64,000 bases of DNA. Origin: Rhodospirillaceae bacterium LM-1. Lineage in GTDB: Bacteria; Pseudomonadota; Alphaproteobacteria; Rhodospirillales; WMHbin7. The DNA lies in contig CACUVI010000030.1 of the NCBI GenBank assembly GCA_902725215.1, positions 119,444 through 183,443 of the forward strand. The letters run 5' to 3'. The translations under genes were made by a program, and so were the position numbers. The notes under the pieces are model-generated. The model was not told the DNA's origin, ran no database searches, and worked only from the letters and a program-made list of their open reading frames with translations. Shown piece by piece: positions 45,918-55,682 of the stretch. The stretch's first letter is position 1; each line of letters opens with the position of its first letter.

Positions 45918-46508
45918 ATGAATTTCGTTCCCGCCCCCGGCTTTGCCGATCCGGTCATGGATGCGACCGCTATGTTCAGGGCCGTTCTGGCAGCCATGGC
46001 GCATCCCGGTCGGGTTGTCGATTTGCCGGTCGCAACCCAAGCCCCCTTGCCCCTGGGCGGCGGGCTGGGCGCTTTGCTGCTGGCCCTGGCCGACCGCGAG
46101 ACGCCCTTGTGGCTGGCCCCCGATATGGCCAGCGCCGACGTGACGGCCTGGATCGGCTTTCATGCCGGAGCCTCGGTGATCCAGGACCGCGGGCAGGCGG
46201 TCTTCGCCTTGGCCGACAAGGCGGAAGCCCTGTTGCCGCTCGACGCCTTCTCGGTTGGGATGCCGGAATATCCAGATCGCTCGGCCACGCTGATAGTCAA
46301 GGTCGCCAGCCTTGGTGAAGGGACTGGCCTTTTGCTGCGCGGTCCCGGCATTGCCGAAACGGCAAGGCTTGAGGTGGGCGGCGTTCCCAAAATATTTTGG
46401 CAGGCAAGGGACGAATTGTCGCCCCTGTATCCGCTGGGCATCGACCTGATTCTTTGCGCAGGCGCCAAGATTGCCGCCCTGCCGCGCACGACGATGGTGG
46501 AGATCTAG
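45918..46508 (+). CDS. phnH: C-P lyase complex subunit PhnH
   Basis: The start is the ATG at 45918 with GGGGAG upstream; the frame extends into phnG. The 196-residue protein shows the PhnH pattern FRAVLAAMAHPGRVVDLP, LALADRETPLWLAPD and FWQARDELSPLYPLGIDLILC. PhnH binds PhnJ at the periphery of the core complex and is needed for activity; it has no known separate catalysis. It sits between phnG and phnI with gaps of 1 bp. Confidence 0.93.
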   Translation: MNFVPAPGFADPVMDATAMFRAVLAAMAHPGRVVDLPVATQAPLPLGGGLGALLLALADRETPLWLAPDMASADVTAWIGFHAGASVIQDRGQAVFALADKAEALLPLDAFSVGMPEYPDRSATLIVKVASLGEGTGLLLRGPGIAETARLEVGGVPKIFWQARDELSPLYPLGIDLILCAGAKIAALPRTTMVEI

Positions 46509-46509
46509 G

Positions 46510-47622
46510 ATGTATGTCGCGGTTAAGGGCGGCGAAGCCGCCATCGATGCGGCCCACAAGCTGCTGGCGCTGGCAAGGCGGGGAAGCGCTGATGTGGCCG
46601 AGCTGTCGCTCGACCAGATATCCGAACAGTTGGGCCTGGCCGTTGATCGCGTCATGGCCGAGGGATCGCTTTACGATAAGCGCCTAGCCGCCCTGGCGAT
46701 CAAACAGGCCCGGGGGGATCTGGTGGAAGCCATCTTCTTGCTTAGGGCCTTTCGCACCACCTTGCCCAGGCTGGCGGAAAGCGAACCCCTGAACACCGCC
46801 AATATGGCCGTGCACAGGCGCATCTCGGCTGCCTTCAAGGATTTGCCGGGCGGCCAGATATTGGGGCCGACCTTCGACTATACGCACCGACTGCTCGACT
46901 TCGCCCTGGCTGAAACGGAGAACCAACCTGAAGCGGTCGCACCTCCTGCCAGCGCCGACGCCAATGTTCCCATGCCCCACGTCGCTTCTCTGCTGCACCA
47001 GGAAGGACTAATCCAACCCGAAGCGGCTGAGGACGAGACCGCGCCGGTCGCCGATTTAACGCGCGATCCGCTTTCCTTTCCCGCCTCGCGCTCCTTGCGC
47101 TTGCAGAACTTGGCCCGGGGTGACGAAGGATTTCTGCTCGCACTCGGCTATTCCACCCAGCGCGGCTTCGGCAACAACCATCCCTTTGCCGGAGAAATCC
47201 GCATCGGAGCGGTCGAGGTGGAAATCGTGCCCGAGGAACTGGGCTTTCCCATCGCCATCGGCACAATCACGATCACCGAATGCGAAATGATCAACCAGTT
47301 CAAAGGCTCGAAGGACGTGGCGCCCATGTTTACGCGCGGCTACGGATTGGTCTTCGGCGAGTCCGAACGCAAGGCGATGGCGATGGCCCTGGTTGACCGG
47401 GCGTTGCGCGCCAGCGAGTTGGGCGAAGAAGTCATCGCCCCCGCCCAGGACGAGGAATTCGTGATGATGCATTCCGACAATGTCGAAGCGATGGGCTTCG
47501 TTCAACATTTGAAGTTGCCGCATTACGTCGATTTCCAGGGCGAGCTGGTCATGGTGCGCGAGCTTAGGGCTGAGCGGGAGAAAAGCCTGCAAAGTCAGAA
47601 GGAGGAGAAAAGCCATGTCTAA
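46510..47622 (+). CDS. phnI: C-P lyase complex subunit PhnI
   Basis: PhnI, with PhnG and PhnH, replaces adenine of ATP by the phosphonate to give ribose 1-phosphonate 5-triphosphate. The 370-residue product begins MYVAVKGGEAAIDAAHKLL and contains SRSLRLQNLARGDEGFLLALGYSTQRGFGNNHPFAGEIR in pieces typical of the family. HSDNVEAMGFVQHLKLPHYVDFQGEL lies near the end. The start at 46510 follows the phnH stop by 1 bp, with AGGA inside phnH. It overlaps phnJ by 8 bp. Confidence 0.94.
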   Translation: MYVAVKGGEAAIDAAHKLLALARRGSADVAELSLDQISEQLGLAVDRVMAEGSLYDKRLAALAIKQARGDLVEAIFLLRAFRTTLPRLAESEPLNTANMAVHRRISAAFKDLPGGQILGPTFDYTHRLLDFALAETENQPEAVAPPASADANVPMPHVASLLHQEGLIQPEAAEDETAPVADLTRDPLSFPASRSLRLQNLARGDEGFLLALGYSTQRGFGNNHPFAGEIRIGAVEVEIVPEELGFPIAIGTITITECEMINQFKGSKDVAPMFTRGYGLVFGESERKAMAMALVDRALRASELGEEVIAPAQDEEFVMMHSDNVEAMGFVQHLKLPHYVDFQGELVMVRELRAEREKSLQSQKEEKSHV

Positions 47623-48451
47623 GGGCTACAACTTCGCCTATCTCGACGAACAGACAAAACGCATGATCCGGCGCGCCATTTTGAAGGGGGTGGCCATTCC
47701 AGGCTATCAGGTGCCCTTCGCCAGCCGAGAAATGCCCTTGCCATATGGTTGGGGGACCGGCGGCATCCAGGTGACGGCCAGCGTCATCGGCCCAAACGAT
47801 GTGCTGAAGGTGATCGACCAGGGCGCCGACGACACCACCAACGCGGTGTCCATTCGCCGGTTCTTTGCCCGCACCGCAGGGGTAAAAACCACCGAGCGCA
47901 CCAGTGAAGCCAGCTTGATTCAAACCCGTCACCGCATCCCCGAACAGCCCCTGAAGGAGGGCCAGATTCTGGTCTATCAGGTGCCCATCCCCGAGCCGCT
48001 GCGCTGGATGGAACCCAGAGAAACCGAAACCCGCAAGATGCACGCCCTGGCCGAGTACGGCGTCATGCATGTCAAGCTGTACGAGGATATCGCCCGCTTC
48101 GGACGCATCGCCAGCAGCTATAATTATCCTGTCCTGGTGCATGGACGCTATGTGATGGCTCCGTCGCCCATACCGAAATTCGACAATCCGAAAATGGACC
48201 GCATGCCCGCCCTTCAGCTTTTCGGCGCTGGGCGCGAAAAGCGCATCTACGCCGTGCCGCCTTACACCAGCGTCAAAAGCCTGGATTTCGAAGATCATCC
48301 ATTCGAAGTGCAGCGCTGGGACAAGCCCTGTGAATTGTGCGGGGCAAGCGATACTTATCTTGACGAAGTCATCACCGACGATCAGGGCGCGCGCATGTTC
48401 GTCTGCTCTGACAGCGACGCCTGCCAGGAACGCCAAAAGGGGGCCGCATGA
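47615..48451 (+). CDS. phnJ: Carbon-phosphorus lyase, radical SAM enzyme PhnJ
   Basis: PhnJ breaks the C-P bond of ribose 1-phosphonate 5-phosphate by radical SAM chemistry, giving alkane and a 1,2-cyclic phosphate. The 278-residue protein has the unusual cluster motif CX2CX21C, visible near the C-terminus as KPCELCG, 21 residues after the second Cys, then VCSDSDAC. The last cysteine is the conserved thiyl-forming residue position. MPLPYGWGTGGIQVTASVIG in the N-terminal part is also diagnostic. The stop overlaps phnK by 4 bases. Confidence 0.96.
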   Translation: MSKGYNFAYLDEQTKRMIRRAILKGVAIPGYQVPFASREMPLPYGWGTGGIQVTASVIGPNDVLKVIDQGADDTTNAVSIRRFFARTAGVKTTERTSEASLIQTRHRIPEQPLKEGQILVYQVPIPEPLRWMEPRETETRKMHALAEYGVMHVKLYEDIARFGRIASSYNYPVLVHGRYVMAPSPIPKFDNPKMDRMPALQLFGAGREKRIYAVPPYTSVKSLDFEDHPFEVQRWDKPCELCGASDTYLDEVITDDQGARMFVCSDSDACQERQKGAA

Positions 48452-49227
48452 GCGAGATGGACGCCATCCTATCCGTGCGCGACGTTGCCAAACTGTATGG
48501 CGGGCGCGGCGGCTGCAAGGAAGTTTCGTTCGATCTGTGGCCGGGCGAGGTGTTGGGGATTGTTGGCGAATCTGGCTCCGGCAAGACGACACTGCTCGAC
48601 TGCCTGTCGGGGCGGCGCACGCCTGACGCAGGACGGATCATGTATCGCGGGCGTGATGGCGAGATGCTGGACGTGCATGCGCTTTCCGAACCCCGCCGCC
48701 GCTTGTTGATGCGAACCGACTGGGGCATCGTGCACCAAAACCCGCGCGATGGATTGCGCATGGGCGTTTCTGCGGGGGCCAATATCGGCGAGCGCCTAAT
48801 GGCGGTGGGGGCGCGCCATTACGGACAAATCCGCGGCAGCGCCAACGATTGGCTGGAACGGGTCGAGATCGACGAGAATCGCATCGACGACCGGCCAATG
48901 ACTTTCTCGGGCGGCATGCAGCAACGCTTACAGATCGCCCGCAATCTGGTCAACGGGCCGCGCTTGGTTTTCATGGACGAGCCGACCGGCGGCCTGGATG
49001 TTTCCGTCCAAGCAAGACTTCTCGACCTGTTGCGCCGCCTCGTGCGCGAGATGCATTTGGCCTGCATCATCGTCACCCACGATTTGGGGGTCGCCCGCCT
49101 GCTGGCCCATCGCCTGATGGTGATGAAGGACGGTCGGGTGATCGAAGAGGGACTGACCGATCAAGTACTGGACGATCCGCATCATCCCTATACCCAACTT
49201 CTCGTTTCTTCGGTGTTGCCCGCATGA
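48448..49227 (+). CDS. phnK: C-P lyase ABC-type ATPase PhnK
   Basis: The 259-residue ABC ATPase has Walker [13 protein letters not shown], signature [15 protein letters not shown] and Walker [14 protein letters not shown]. In known systems PhnK docks on PhnJ of the core complex and is not a transporter subunit. It starts with an ATGA overlap on phnJ and overlaps phnL in the same way. The length and the dipeptide-transporter-like C-terminus ([16 protein letters not shown]) are normal for PhnK. Confidence 0.94.
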   Translation: MSEMDAILSVRDVAKLYGGRGGCKEVSFDLWPGEVLGIVGESGSGKTTLLDCLSGRRTPDAGRIMYRGRDGEMLDVHALSEPRRRLLMRTDWGIVHQNPRDGLRMGVSAGANIGERLMAVGARHYGQIRGSANDWLERVEIDENRIDDRPMTFSGGMQQRLQIARNLVNGPRLVFMDEPTGGLDVSVQARLLDLLRRLVREMHLACIIVTHDLGVARLLAHRLMVMKDGRVIEEGLTDQVLDDPHHPYTQLLVSSVLPA

Positions 49228-49934
49228 CAGCCACAACTCTTCGCTTGTCCGCGCAAGGACTGTCCAAGATATTTACCCTGCACGTCCAGGGCGGAGTCAA
49301 AATTCCCGTCTTTCACAATCTTAGCTTCGAGGCGCATGCCGGGCGCTGCGTCGCCTTGGCCGGACCGTCAGGAGCGGGAAAATCGACCCTTTTGCGCTCG
49401 CTCTATGGCAATTATCTGCCCGATAGCGGACATATCAAGATTCGTCACAGAAGCGGCTGGGTCGATCTGGCCAACGCCCTCCCTAGGGAAATTTTGGACC
49501 TGCGGCGCTACACTTTGGGTCATGTCAGCCAGTTTCTGCGCGCCGTTCCTCGCGTTTCGGCCTTGGATGTGGTTGCCGAGCCGCTGCTAGCCGTGGGGGC
49601 AGATGAAGATAAGGCGCGCAACCGAGCCGCCGAATTGCTGGAGCGTTTGAACTTGCCGGAACGGCTTTGGAATCTGGCGCCCGCCACCTTTTCGGGCGGC
49701 GAGCAGCAGCGCGTCAACGTGGCAAGGGGATTTGCCCCCAGCTATCCCATCTTGCTGCTAGACGAGCCGACGGCCTCGCTGGATGCAAAAAATCGGCGGG
49801 TCGTGATCGAGCTGATCGCTGAGTCCAAAGCCAAGGGAACTGCCTTGGTCGGCATCTTCCACGATCAGGAAGTGCGCGATGCCGTGGCCGACGACGTCTT
49901 CGAAGTGGAAAGTTTCAAGGAAACGGTGGCATGA
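49224..49934 (+). CDS. phnL: C-P lyase ABC-type ATPase PhnL
   Basis: The start is the ATG at 49224 overlapping the phnK stop; the longer frame begins inside phnK. The 236-residue ABC ATPase has Walker [14 protein letters not shown], signature [14 protein letters not shown] and Walker [13 protein letters not shown]. PhnL binds on top of PhnK in the C-P lyase complex, where ATP turnover drives remodelling. It has no membrane partner here. It overlaps phnM by 4 bases. Confidence 0.94.
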   Translation: MTATTLRLSAQGLSKIFTLHVQGGVKIPVFHNLSFEAHAGRCVALAGPSGAGKSTLLRSLYGNYLPDSGHIKIRHRSGWVDLANALPREILDLRRYTLGHVSQFLRAVPRVSALDVVAEPLLAVGADEDKARNRAAELLERLNLPERLWNLAPATFSGGEQQRVNVARGFAPSYPILLLDEPTASLDAKNRRVVIELIAESKAKGTALVGIFHDQEVRDAVADDVFEVESFKETVA

Positions 49935-51070
49935 GCGAACAAATTCTTGCGAATGCCAAACTGGTCCTGAAGGATCGGGTTGTCGAGGGACATGTTCTGG
50001 TCCGCAGCGGACGCATCGAGGATATCGCCGAAGGACGGCAAATTCCCGTCGGCGCGCAGGACATGGGCGGCGACTATCTGCTGCCGGGCTTTATCGAACT
50101 TCATACCGACAATATGGAAAAGCATTTCAACCCGCGCCCAGGCGTCATGTGGCCGTCATCGCTGGCCGCTATTCTGGCCCACGATATCCAGATTGCGGGC
50201 GCTGGAATCACAACGGTCTTGGATGCCATCTGCGTCGGCGAATACAACGCCAATCAGATGCGCCGCCATATTTTGGTTGAATCGATCGCCGCCGTGAAGG
50301 AAGCGGCAGGTCATAATCTTCTCAGGGCCGAGCATCTGTTTCACATGCGGTGCGAGGTTTCGGACGAAGGGGTCGAGGACATGTTTCGCCCCTACGCCGA
50401 CGAGCCGTTGGTGCATCTGGTTTCCTTGATGGATCATACGCCGGGCCAGCGCCAATGGCGCAATATGGAGGCTTTCAAAAAATTCTATAAGCTGGAAAAA
50501 TTGTCAGAGGAGGAGTTGGAAGTCGAAATGGCGGGCCGCATATCCGCGCAAAAGCAATTCGCCGAAAAGCACCGCAAGGCCATTCTCGATCTCGCCCGTC
50601 CCTTGAATCTGCCTTTGGCCAGCCACGACGACACCACCGTCGAGCATGTCGTGGAAGGACATGCCGATGGCGTGACGATCAGCGAATTTCCGACCACCCT
50701 GGAAGCGGCCAGGGCGGCGCGCTCTGCCGGCATGGGAATCGTCATGGGCGCGCCCAATGTCGTGCGCGGCGGATCGCATTCCGGCAATGTCTCGGCGCTT
50801 GAATTGGCGAAGGAGGGATTGCTAGACGCCCTGTCTTCCGACTACATGCCGACCAGCCTGCTGCAGGCGGTGTTTGTGCTGCATGAAAGCGTTGGATTGC
50901 CGCTTTCCAACGCCGTCGCAACCGTCAGCGCCAATCCAGCCGCCATGCTGCGCATGAAGGATCGCGGCGAGATCGCCGTCGGCAAGCGCGCCGATTTAAT
51001 TCAAGTTCGCAAAGCGGGCGCAACGCCGGTTGTCCGCCAGGTCTGGCGGGAAGGACAGCGCGTGCTATGA
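49931..51070 (+). CDS. phnM: Alpha-D-ribose 1-methylphosphonate 5-triphosphate diphosphatase
   Basis: The 379-residue amidohydrolase releases pyrophosphate from the ribose 1-phosphonate 5-triphosphate made by PhnGHI. The metal motif is [14 protein letters not shown] near residue 58. Further motifs are [40 protein letters not shown] and [15 protein letters not shown]. These match the canonical PhnM type better than the copy at 43339. It is coupled to phnL and to the 2H phosphoesterase gene by ATGA overlaps. Confidence 0.95.
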   Translation: MSEQILANAKLVLKDRVVEGHVLVRSGRIEDIAEGRQIPVGAQDMGGDYLLPGFIELHTDNMEKHFNPRPGVMWPSSLAAILAHDIQIAGAGITTVLDAICVGEYNANQMRRHILVESIAAVKEAAGHNLLRAEHLFHMRCEVSDEGVEDMFRPYADEPLVHLVSLMDHTPGQRQWRNMEAFKKFYKLEKLSEEELEVEMAGRISAQKQFAEKHRKAILDLARPLNLPLASHDDTTVEHVVEGHADGVTISEFPTTLEAARAARSAGMGIVMGAPNVVRGGSHSGNVSALELAKEGLLDALSSDYMPTSLLQAVFVLHESVGLPLSNAVATVSANPAAMLRMKDRGEIAVGKRADLIQVRKAGATPVVRQVWREGQRVL

Positions 51071-51768
51071 ACCGTCCCCGCTATGCCATCTACTTCGTTC
51101 CCGAGGAAGGAACGTCTCTTGACCAATTTGGCGCGTCTTGGGTTGGGCGTTCCTGTTTTACCGGGCGTCATCTGGTTCCATCGGGCCTTACGCCCGAGAT
51201 CGAAACGCTGCGGCTAAAATATTTGGCCGATCCGCATCGCTACGGATTTCATGCCACGCTGAAACCTCCATTCGCCCTGGCCAACGGGCTTTCAAAGAAG
51301 CAGCTTCTTGACGCCTTGTCTGAATTTGCTAGGCAGCAAACGCTCATTGCGCTTCCTCCCTTGGCCGTGCGGACATTGGGCAATTTCATCGCTTTGGTTC
51401 CTTCTGCCGAAGCGCCCTTGATTCACCGCCTTGCCGAGGCTTGCGTCTGCCGCTTCGATGAATTTCGCGCCAGACCTTCACAAGACGAGCTGAATAGGCG
51501 GCGCGCCGCAAAACTGACGCTGCGCCAAGACACTTACTTGCAAACCTGGGGCTATCCCTATGTCCTGGACGAATTCCGCTTTCATATGACCTTGACGGGG
51601 CGCATCGACAGCGATGAAGAAAGGGGCGTGCTGCAAGAGGCGTTGCAGTCGCTTTGGCATAGCATGTCGTCGCAGCCGGTTCTGGTCGATGCCGTCACCT
51701 TGCTCGTCGAGGAGGCCAAGGGGGATGACTTTTACGTTCTCGAACGTTTTTCCTTCGCCAAGAGGTAA
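51067..51768 (+). CDS. DUF1045 / 2H phosphoesterase of the phn operon
   Basis: The 233-residue protein belongs to the phn-operon DUF1045 family, a 2H phosphoesterase group. The two catalytic HxT motifs are RYGFHATLKPPFAL (about residues 58-71) and FRFHMTLTGRI (about 157-167). Such folds open cyclic phosphates or act on 2',5'-type bonds. No phnP gene, which opens the ribose 1,2-cyclic phosphate in E. coli, is in the window, so this protein is a candidate for that step; this is inference. Its ATG overlaps the phnM stop. Confidence 0.87.
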   Translation: MNRPRYAIYFVPEEGTSLDQFGASWVGRSCFTGRHLVPSGLTPEIETLRLKYLADPHRYGFHATLKPPFALANGLSKKQLLDALSEFARQQTLIALPPLAVRTLGNFIALVPSAEAPLIHRLAEACVCRFDEFRARPSQDELNRRRAAKLTLRQDTYLQTWGYPYVLDEFRFHMTLTGRIDSDEERGVLQEALQSLWHSMSSQPVLVDAVTLLVEEAKGDDFYVLERFSFAKR

Positions 51769-51770
51769 AG

Positions 51771-52205
51771 ATGCGGATCAACATTCGCCCCATTGGTGAT
51801 TTTGATCTTGCGAAAGCCGCCCCCTTGTGCGGCGAGCTGGGCTATCCCGCCACTGGCGATGAACTGGCTCCTAGGCTGGCCAAACTCAAGGACAATGACG
51901 ACAATCTGCTTCTTCTTGCAGAAGGCGAGACCGGCGACGCACTGGGCGTGATCCACGCCGGATATTTGCGCATGTTCATCGAAGCGCCGCAGGTGATCGT
52001 TCTGTCCCTGGTTGTCGCCGAAACGGCCAGAGGCAATAATGTCGGAGCCAAACTTCTTAAGGAAGCCGAGGCCTGGGCCAAGACCAAGGGCGTTGGCGCC
52101 GTCATGATCGGATCAAACGTGGTGCGCGAACGCGCCCATAAATTCTACCATGCCCATGGCTATCGCGAAATCAAGCGCTGGTCTGTTTTGAAGAAGATGA
52201 TTTAG
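51771..52205 (+). CDS. GNAT N-acetyltransferase, possibly PhnO-like
   Basis: The 144-residue GNAT protein has the acetyl-CoA loop ARGNNVGAKLLKEAEAWA and C-terminal VRERAHKFYHAHGYREI. It starts 2 bp after the 2H phosphoesterase gene, so it is the last gene of the plus-strand phn operon. PhnO acetylates aminoalkylphosphonates before C-P cleavage; length and position suit that role, but GNAT specificity cannot be read from sequence. The stop overlaps by 4 bp the stop of the convergent hexapeptide transferase gene. Confidence 0.8.
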   Translation: MRINIRPIGDFDLAKAAPLCGELGYPATGDELAPRLAKLKDNDDNLLLLAEGETGDALGVIHAGYLRMFIEAPQVIVLSLVVAETARGNNVGAKLLKEAEAWAKTKGVGAVMIGSNVVRERAHKFYHAHGYREIKRWSVLKKMI

Positions 52206-52843
52206 CCAGCGTATTTGGCGCAAAACGCGCCAATCTCCAGCTTTCTGAAATCTTCAATTCGCTCCTTCAGCGTGGCATGTGGCCAATCCCACCATGCCAT
52301 GGCTTTCAGCTTTTCCTGAATGTCTTCGGGAAAGCGCAGCCGCAGCGGCTTGGCGGGCACGCCGACCATAATTGTGTAATCTGGCACGTCCTTGGTCACA
52401 ACGGCTCCCGAGCCGATGACCGAGCCGATGCCGATCTTGACCCCTGGCATGACGATGGCGCCGTGTCCGATCCAGACGTCATGGCCGATGGCGATGGGAA
52501 AGCCGCGCCGCCATTCGAAAAAACTCTCGTCGTCTTCGCCAAGGCCGAATTGCTGGCTGCGGTACTGGAAATGATGCTGGCTGGCCCGCTCCATCGGATG
52601 ATTGCCGGGATTGATGCGCACGTTGGCGGCGATGCTGACGAATTTGCCGATCTCGCTGTAGATAATGTCAGAATCATTGACGACGTAAGAATAGTCGCCG
52701 ATTTGCGATTCGATCACGCTGGTCCGCTCGCCCACCTCGACGTAAGCGCCCAGACGCGAATCTCGCACCTTGGCTGTCGGATGCACATGCGCCACGTCGC
52801 TTAGGCGCTTCTTCGGCTTGGCGTGATTCTGTTCGCCTTCCAT
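52202..52843 (-). CDS. Phosphonate-operon hexapeptide-repeat transferase
   Basis: The start is the ATG at 52843, overlapping the phnE TGA (TGATG). The 213-residue protein is a left-handed beta-helix acyltransferase with isoleucine-patch repeats: VGERTSVIESQIGDYSYV, FVSIAANVRINPGNHP, HDVWIGHGAIVMPGVKIG and SVIGSGAVVTKDV. The histidine in NPGNHP is the expected catalytic base. It fits the phn-associated transferase hexapeptide family, related to chloramphenicol/virginiamycin acetyltransferases. The substrate is unknown; an N- or O-acetylated phosphonate is possible. It is last in the phnC-phnD-phnE unit. Confidence 0.87.
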   Translation of the reverse strand: MEGEQNHAKPKKRLSDVAHVHPTAKVRDSRLGAYVEVGERTSVIESQIGDYSYVVNDSDIIYSEIGKFVSIAANVRINPGNHPMERASQHHFQYRSQQFGLGEDDESFFEWRRGFPIAIGHDVWIGHGAIVMPGVKIGIGSVIGSGAVVTKDVPDYTIMVGVPAKPLRLRFPEDIQEKLKAMAWWDWPHATLKERIEDFRKLEIGAFCAKYAG

Positions 52844-53631
52844 CAAACGAACTTCTTGCGAAGATATTGCGACAAGGCGTCAATCATGCTGACGCTGACA
52901 ATGATGATGATGAGAATGGCCGCCGTATCGGCATAATTGAAGCCGCGGATATTCTCCCACAGCGACTGGCCGATGCCGCCCGCGCCGACGATGCCCAGCA
53001 CGGTGGCGGCGCGCACATTGGCCTCAAATCGATACAGCGAATAGGAAATCCACAGCGGCATGACCTGCGGGATGACGCCGAACACCACCTCGTGCAGCCA
53101 GTTGGCGCCGGTGGCGCGAACGCCTTCGATGGGGCGCGGATCGACGGCCTCAACGGCCTCGCTGAACAACTTGGCCAGCGTGCCCATTGTATTGATCCAC
53201 AATGCGAGAACGCCTGCGAAGGGGCCAAGACCCACCGCCACCACGAACAGCATGGCGAAAACCATGTCGTTGATGGCGCGGCAAGCGTCCATCAAGCGGC
53301 GAACGGGCTGGCAGATCCACCAGGGAACCATGTTTTCGGCGCAGAGAATGCCCAGAGGAATCGAGCAAATGACAGCCAGGAACGACCCCCAGACCGCCAC
53401 TTCGACCGTGATGATCATTTCATTCGCGTACATGCGCCATTCGGTGAAGCTGGGAGGAAAGAATCCCGACAGAAACTTCGCCATATTCGCGGAATCCCTG
53501 ATCAGCTCGCCTGGGCGCATGTCGGCCCCTTCCCAAGAGAGCGTCAGAAGCGCCAGCAAAGCTGCCCAGCCTAGGTAATAAGCCAGGGATTCCTTCAAGG
53601 GGCGGTGCGGCAGAGTGAACGTGGTTGGCAT
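52843..53631 (-). CDS. phnE: Phosphonate ABC transporter permease
   Basis: The 262-residue inner membrane permease has five to six predicted helices. The ABC coupling loop is [32 protein letters not shown], followed by the typical [25 protein letters not shown]. It forms the channel for phosphonates delivered by PhnD and powered by PhnC. Only one phnE copy is in this cluster, whereas many relatives have two, so it may act as a homodimer. A 12-bp hairpin separates it from phnD. Confidence 0.94.
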   Translation of the reverse strand: MPTTFTLPHRPLKESLAYYLGWAALLALLTLSWEGADMRPGELIRDSANMAKFLSGFFPPSFTEWRMYANEMIITVEVAVWGSFLAVICSIPLGILCAENMVPWWICQPVRRLMDACRAINDMVFAMLFVVAVGLGPFAGVLALWINTMGTLAKLFSEAVEAVDPRPIEGVRATGANWLHEVVFGVIPQVMPLWISYSLYRFEANVRAATVLGIVGAGGIGQSLWENIRGFNYADTAAILIIIIVSVSMIDALSQYLRKKFV

Positions 53632-53654
53632 GTCGTTGGGTATCCGTAGATAGA

Positions 53655-53685
53655 TTTCGGGCGGACCTTGCGAGTCCGCCCGAAA
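53655..53685 (-). promoter_or_regulatory. Intercistronic hairpin between phnD and phnE
   Basis: TTTCGGGCGGAC and GTCCGCCCGAAA form a perfect 12-bp stem with a 7-nt loop, 11 bp after the phnD stop. No T run follows on the minus strand. Such stems after binding-protein genes often protect the upstream message from 3' decay or attenuate the downstream permease gene. Confidence 0.65.
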
Positions 53686-53696
53686 CTGGTTTCTGG

Positions 53697-54695
53697 TTAC
53701 TTCTTGGCGGCCATCAGAACCTTCAGTTCCTCCAGCTTGGCGTCAATTTCAGCCAGCTTGGCCTTTTTGTCAGCTTCCGACATCTTTTCGTCGGTGGCGA
53801 TTTTGTTGCGGCTCTTGAAAAGCTCAAGCTGACGGATGGGATAAAGCTGAGCATTGCTGGAATCGCGGAACGGCGCCCAGGCCAACGCGGCCAAAATCTT
53901 GCGCTCGTTGTCGCCTGCCTCGCTCTTGGCGGTACCGTATTCCAGGAAGAACTTCTTCAGCTTGGCTTTGTCGCTGGCGTCGAGATTGGTGCGCCAGACC
54001 AGCGGATCGGACGGAATCAAGGGCGACTTCCACAGCACCTTGAGATTGTTCGCCGCCTCGGGATTGGTCTTCTTCAGGCGGTCCAGGTTCTCGGTGTTGT
54101 TGGTCGCAAAGTCCACCTGCTTGTTGGCGGCCGCCAGCGCGTTGGCTTCATGGCTGGCGTTGGTGACGGCCTTGTAGCATTTCTTGGGATCGACATTGTT
54201 TTGCGAGAAAACGTAGTAGCTGGGGACCAGGAAGCCCGAGGTCGAGTTGGGATCGCCATTGCCGAACTTCAGCGACTGGTCGCACTTTAAAACGTCTTGT
54301 AGTGTGTTGAGCTGCGTGTTGTCCTTGTGGGTGACCAGCAGCGACCAATAGCCGGGGCTGCCATCGGCGGCCACCGACTGCACGAAGACCTCGCCGCCCG
54401 CACGATCCACCGCTTCCATGGCCGACTTGTTGCCGAACCAAGCCGCATCGACCTTGTTGAACTTCATGGCTTCGATGACGCCTGCATAGTCAGAGGCGTA
54501 GAAGCCCTTGACCGGCATGCCCATCTTGCGGCTCATCTCCATCAGGAACGGTTCCCAGATGCCTTTCAGGTTCTGAGAGGATTCGGTCGAAATGATGCCG
54601 AAATTGAGTTCCTTGACCGGCTCGGCCTTGACTGGCGCAACCAGGCCAACGGCCAGCGCCGCGGCGGCGGCAAAGGATAACAGTTTGCGTTTCAT
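53697..54695 (-). CDS. phnD: Phosphonate-binding periplasmic protein
   Basis: The 332-residue protein has a signal peptide ([20 protein letters not shown]) and the PhnD/SsuA/THI5-like binding fold. Ligand-site sequences are [43 protein letters not shown] in part, and [18 protein letters not shown]. It captures phosphonates (in known systems 2-aminoethylphosphonate and others) for PhnE and PhnC. The C-terminus adds a lysine-rich helix. It lies 34 bp after phnC and is probably the best expressed gene of the unit. Confidence 0.95.
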   Translation of the reverse strand: MKRKLLSFAAAAALAVGLVAPVKAEPVKELNFGIISTESSQNLKGIWEPFLMEMSRKMGMPVKGFYASDYAGVIEAMKFNKVDAAWFGNKSAMEAVDRAGGEVFVQSVAADGSPGYWSLLVTHKDNTQLNTLQDVLKCDQSLKFGNGDPNSTSGFLVPSYYVFSQNNVDPKKCYKAVTNASHEANALAAANKQVDFATNNTENLDRLKKTNPEAANNLKVLWKSPLIPSDPLVWRTNLDASDKAKLKKFFLEYGTAKSEAGDNERKILAALAWAPFRDSSNAQLYPIRQLELFKSRNKIATDEKMSEADKKAKLAEIDAKLEELKVLMAAKK

Positions 54696-54729
54696 TTTTC
54701 AGGCTCCGTTAGATGGTAAAACTGAATGG

Positions 54730-55614
54730 TTAAACAGCTGCGTGGCTGAGGGCTTCGTGTTTTAAAAGTTCTTGCACAATTGCGGTTTGATCCGCTGCCT
54801 TGGGATGCAGCTTGTGCCCCATGATCAATTCCTCGCTGTCCGAGCCGTACAGCTTGACCAGGAAATCGTGCGACAGTCTTTCGCTGGAACCGTCGAAAGC
54901 GATTTCACCATTGCGCATGGCGATGGTGCGCGGGCAATAGCGGGTGGCGTAGTCCACCTGATGCAGTGAAACGACGACCGTAATGCCGTCGGCGCGGTTG
55001 ATTTCCGCCAAGGTTTCCATGACGCGGGTCGAGGAGGCGGGATCGAGCGAGGCGATCGGCTCGTCGGCCAGAATGATTTTTGCCCTTTGCACCAATGTGC
55101 GGGCGATGGCGGCGCGCTGCTGCTGCCCACCCGACAAGGTCGAGGCGCGCTGGCCTGCCAGATCGGCAATGCCCACACGAGCCAGCGCTTCCATCGCTTG
55201 AAGTTTCTCGTCGCGCGTAAACAGGGCGCCAGCACCCCGCCAAGCCGGAATTCGGCCCAGAAAGCCCATGCAGACATTGGTCAGGACAGAAAGCCGACCC
55301 ACCAGATTGAATTGCTGAAAGATAAAGCCGATATCTGCCCGCGTGCGGCGCACGTCGCGACGGATCTTGCCGCAGCTTTGAACTGGACGCCCCAAGACGT
55401 CAATGCAGCAAAGTCGCTGGTCAGCAGAACCCTTGTTTCCCTGAACCAAGCCGTCGATATGGCGCAGCAAGGTGGACTTTCCGGAGCCCGACGCGCCGAT
55501 CAACGCCACCATCTCGCCATCGGCGATCGATAACGAGACGTCATTCAGAGCCTTCTTGTCCCGACAAAAGGATTTTGTCAGGCGATTTACGTGGATCGCC
55601 GGAATATCAAGCAT
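54730..55614 (-). CDS. phnC: Phosphonate ABC transporter ATPase
   Basis: The start is the ATG at 55614 with AAGGAG 8 nt upstream; the open frame runs on to 55920 but lacks support. The 294-residue ATPase has Walker [18 protein letters not shown], the Q-loop [10 protein letters not shown], signature [15 protein letters not shown] and Walker [14 protein letters not shown]. These match PhnC. A somewhat longer loop between residues 45 and 75 contains two cysteines. It is the first gene of phnC-phnD-phnE, behind a Pho-box-like promoter. Confidence 0.94.
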   Translation of the reverse strand: MLDIPAIHVNRLTKSFCRDKKALNDVSLSIADGEMVALIGASGSGKSTLLRHIDGLVQGNKGSADQRLCCIDVLGRPVQSCGKIRRDVRRTRADIGFIFQQFNLVGRLSVLTNVCMGFLGRIPAWRGAGALFTRDEKLQAMEALARVGIADLAGQRASTLSGGQQQRAAIARTLVQRAKIILADEPIASLDPASSTRVMETLAEINRADGITVVVSLHQVDYATRYCPRTIAMRNGEIAFDGSSERLSHDFLVKLYGSDSEELIMGHKLHPKAADQTAIVQELLKHEALSHAAV

Positions 55615-55638
55615 GTTTATATCTCCTTGCCGCCACTT

Positions 55639-55682
55639 ATTATTCCGCGCTCGATGACAGAGCGATGACGCTTGCATGATGA
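55639..55682 (-). promoter_or_regulatory. Pho-box-like promoter of phnC
   Basis: On the minus strand three 7-mers, TCATCAT, GCGTCAT and CTGTCAT, repeat with an exact 11-bp period (55682-55654). This is the spacing of PhoB sites (CTGTCAT, 4 bases, CTGTCAT). A -10-like AATAAT (55644-55639) follows 9 bp later, as in PhoB-activated promoters where the box replaces the -35 element. Confidence 0.7.
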
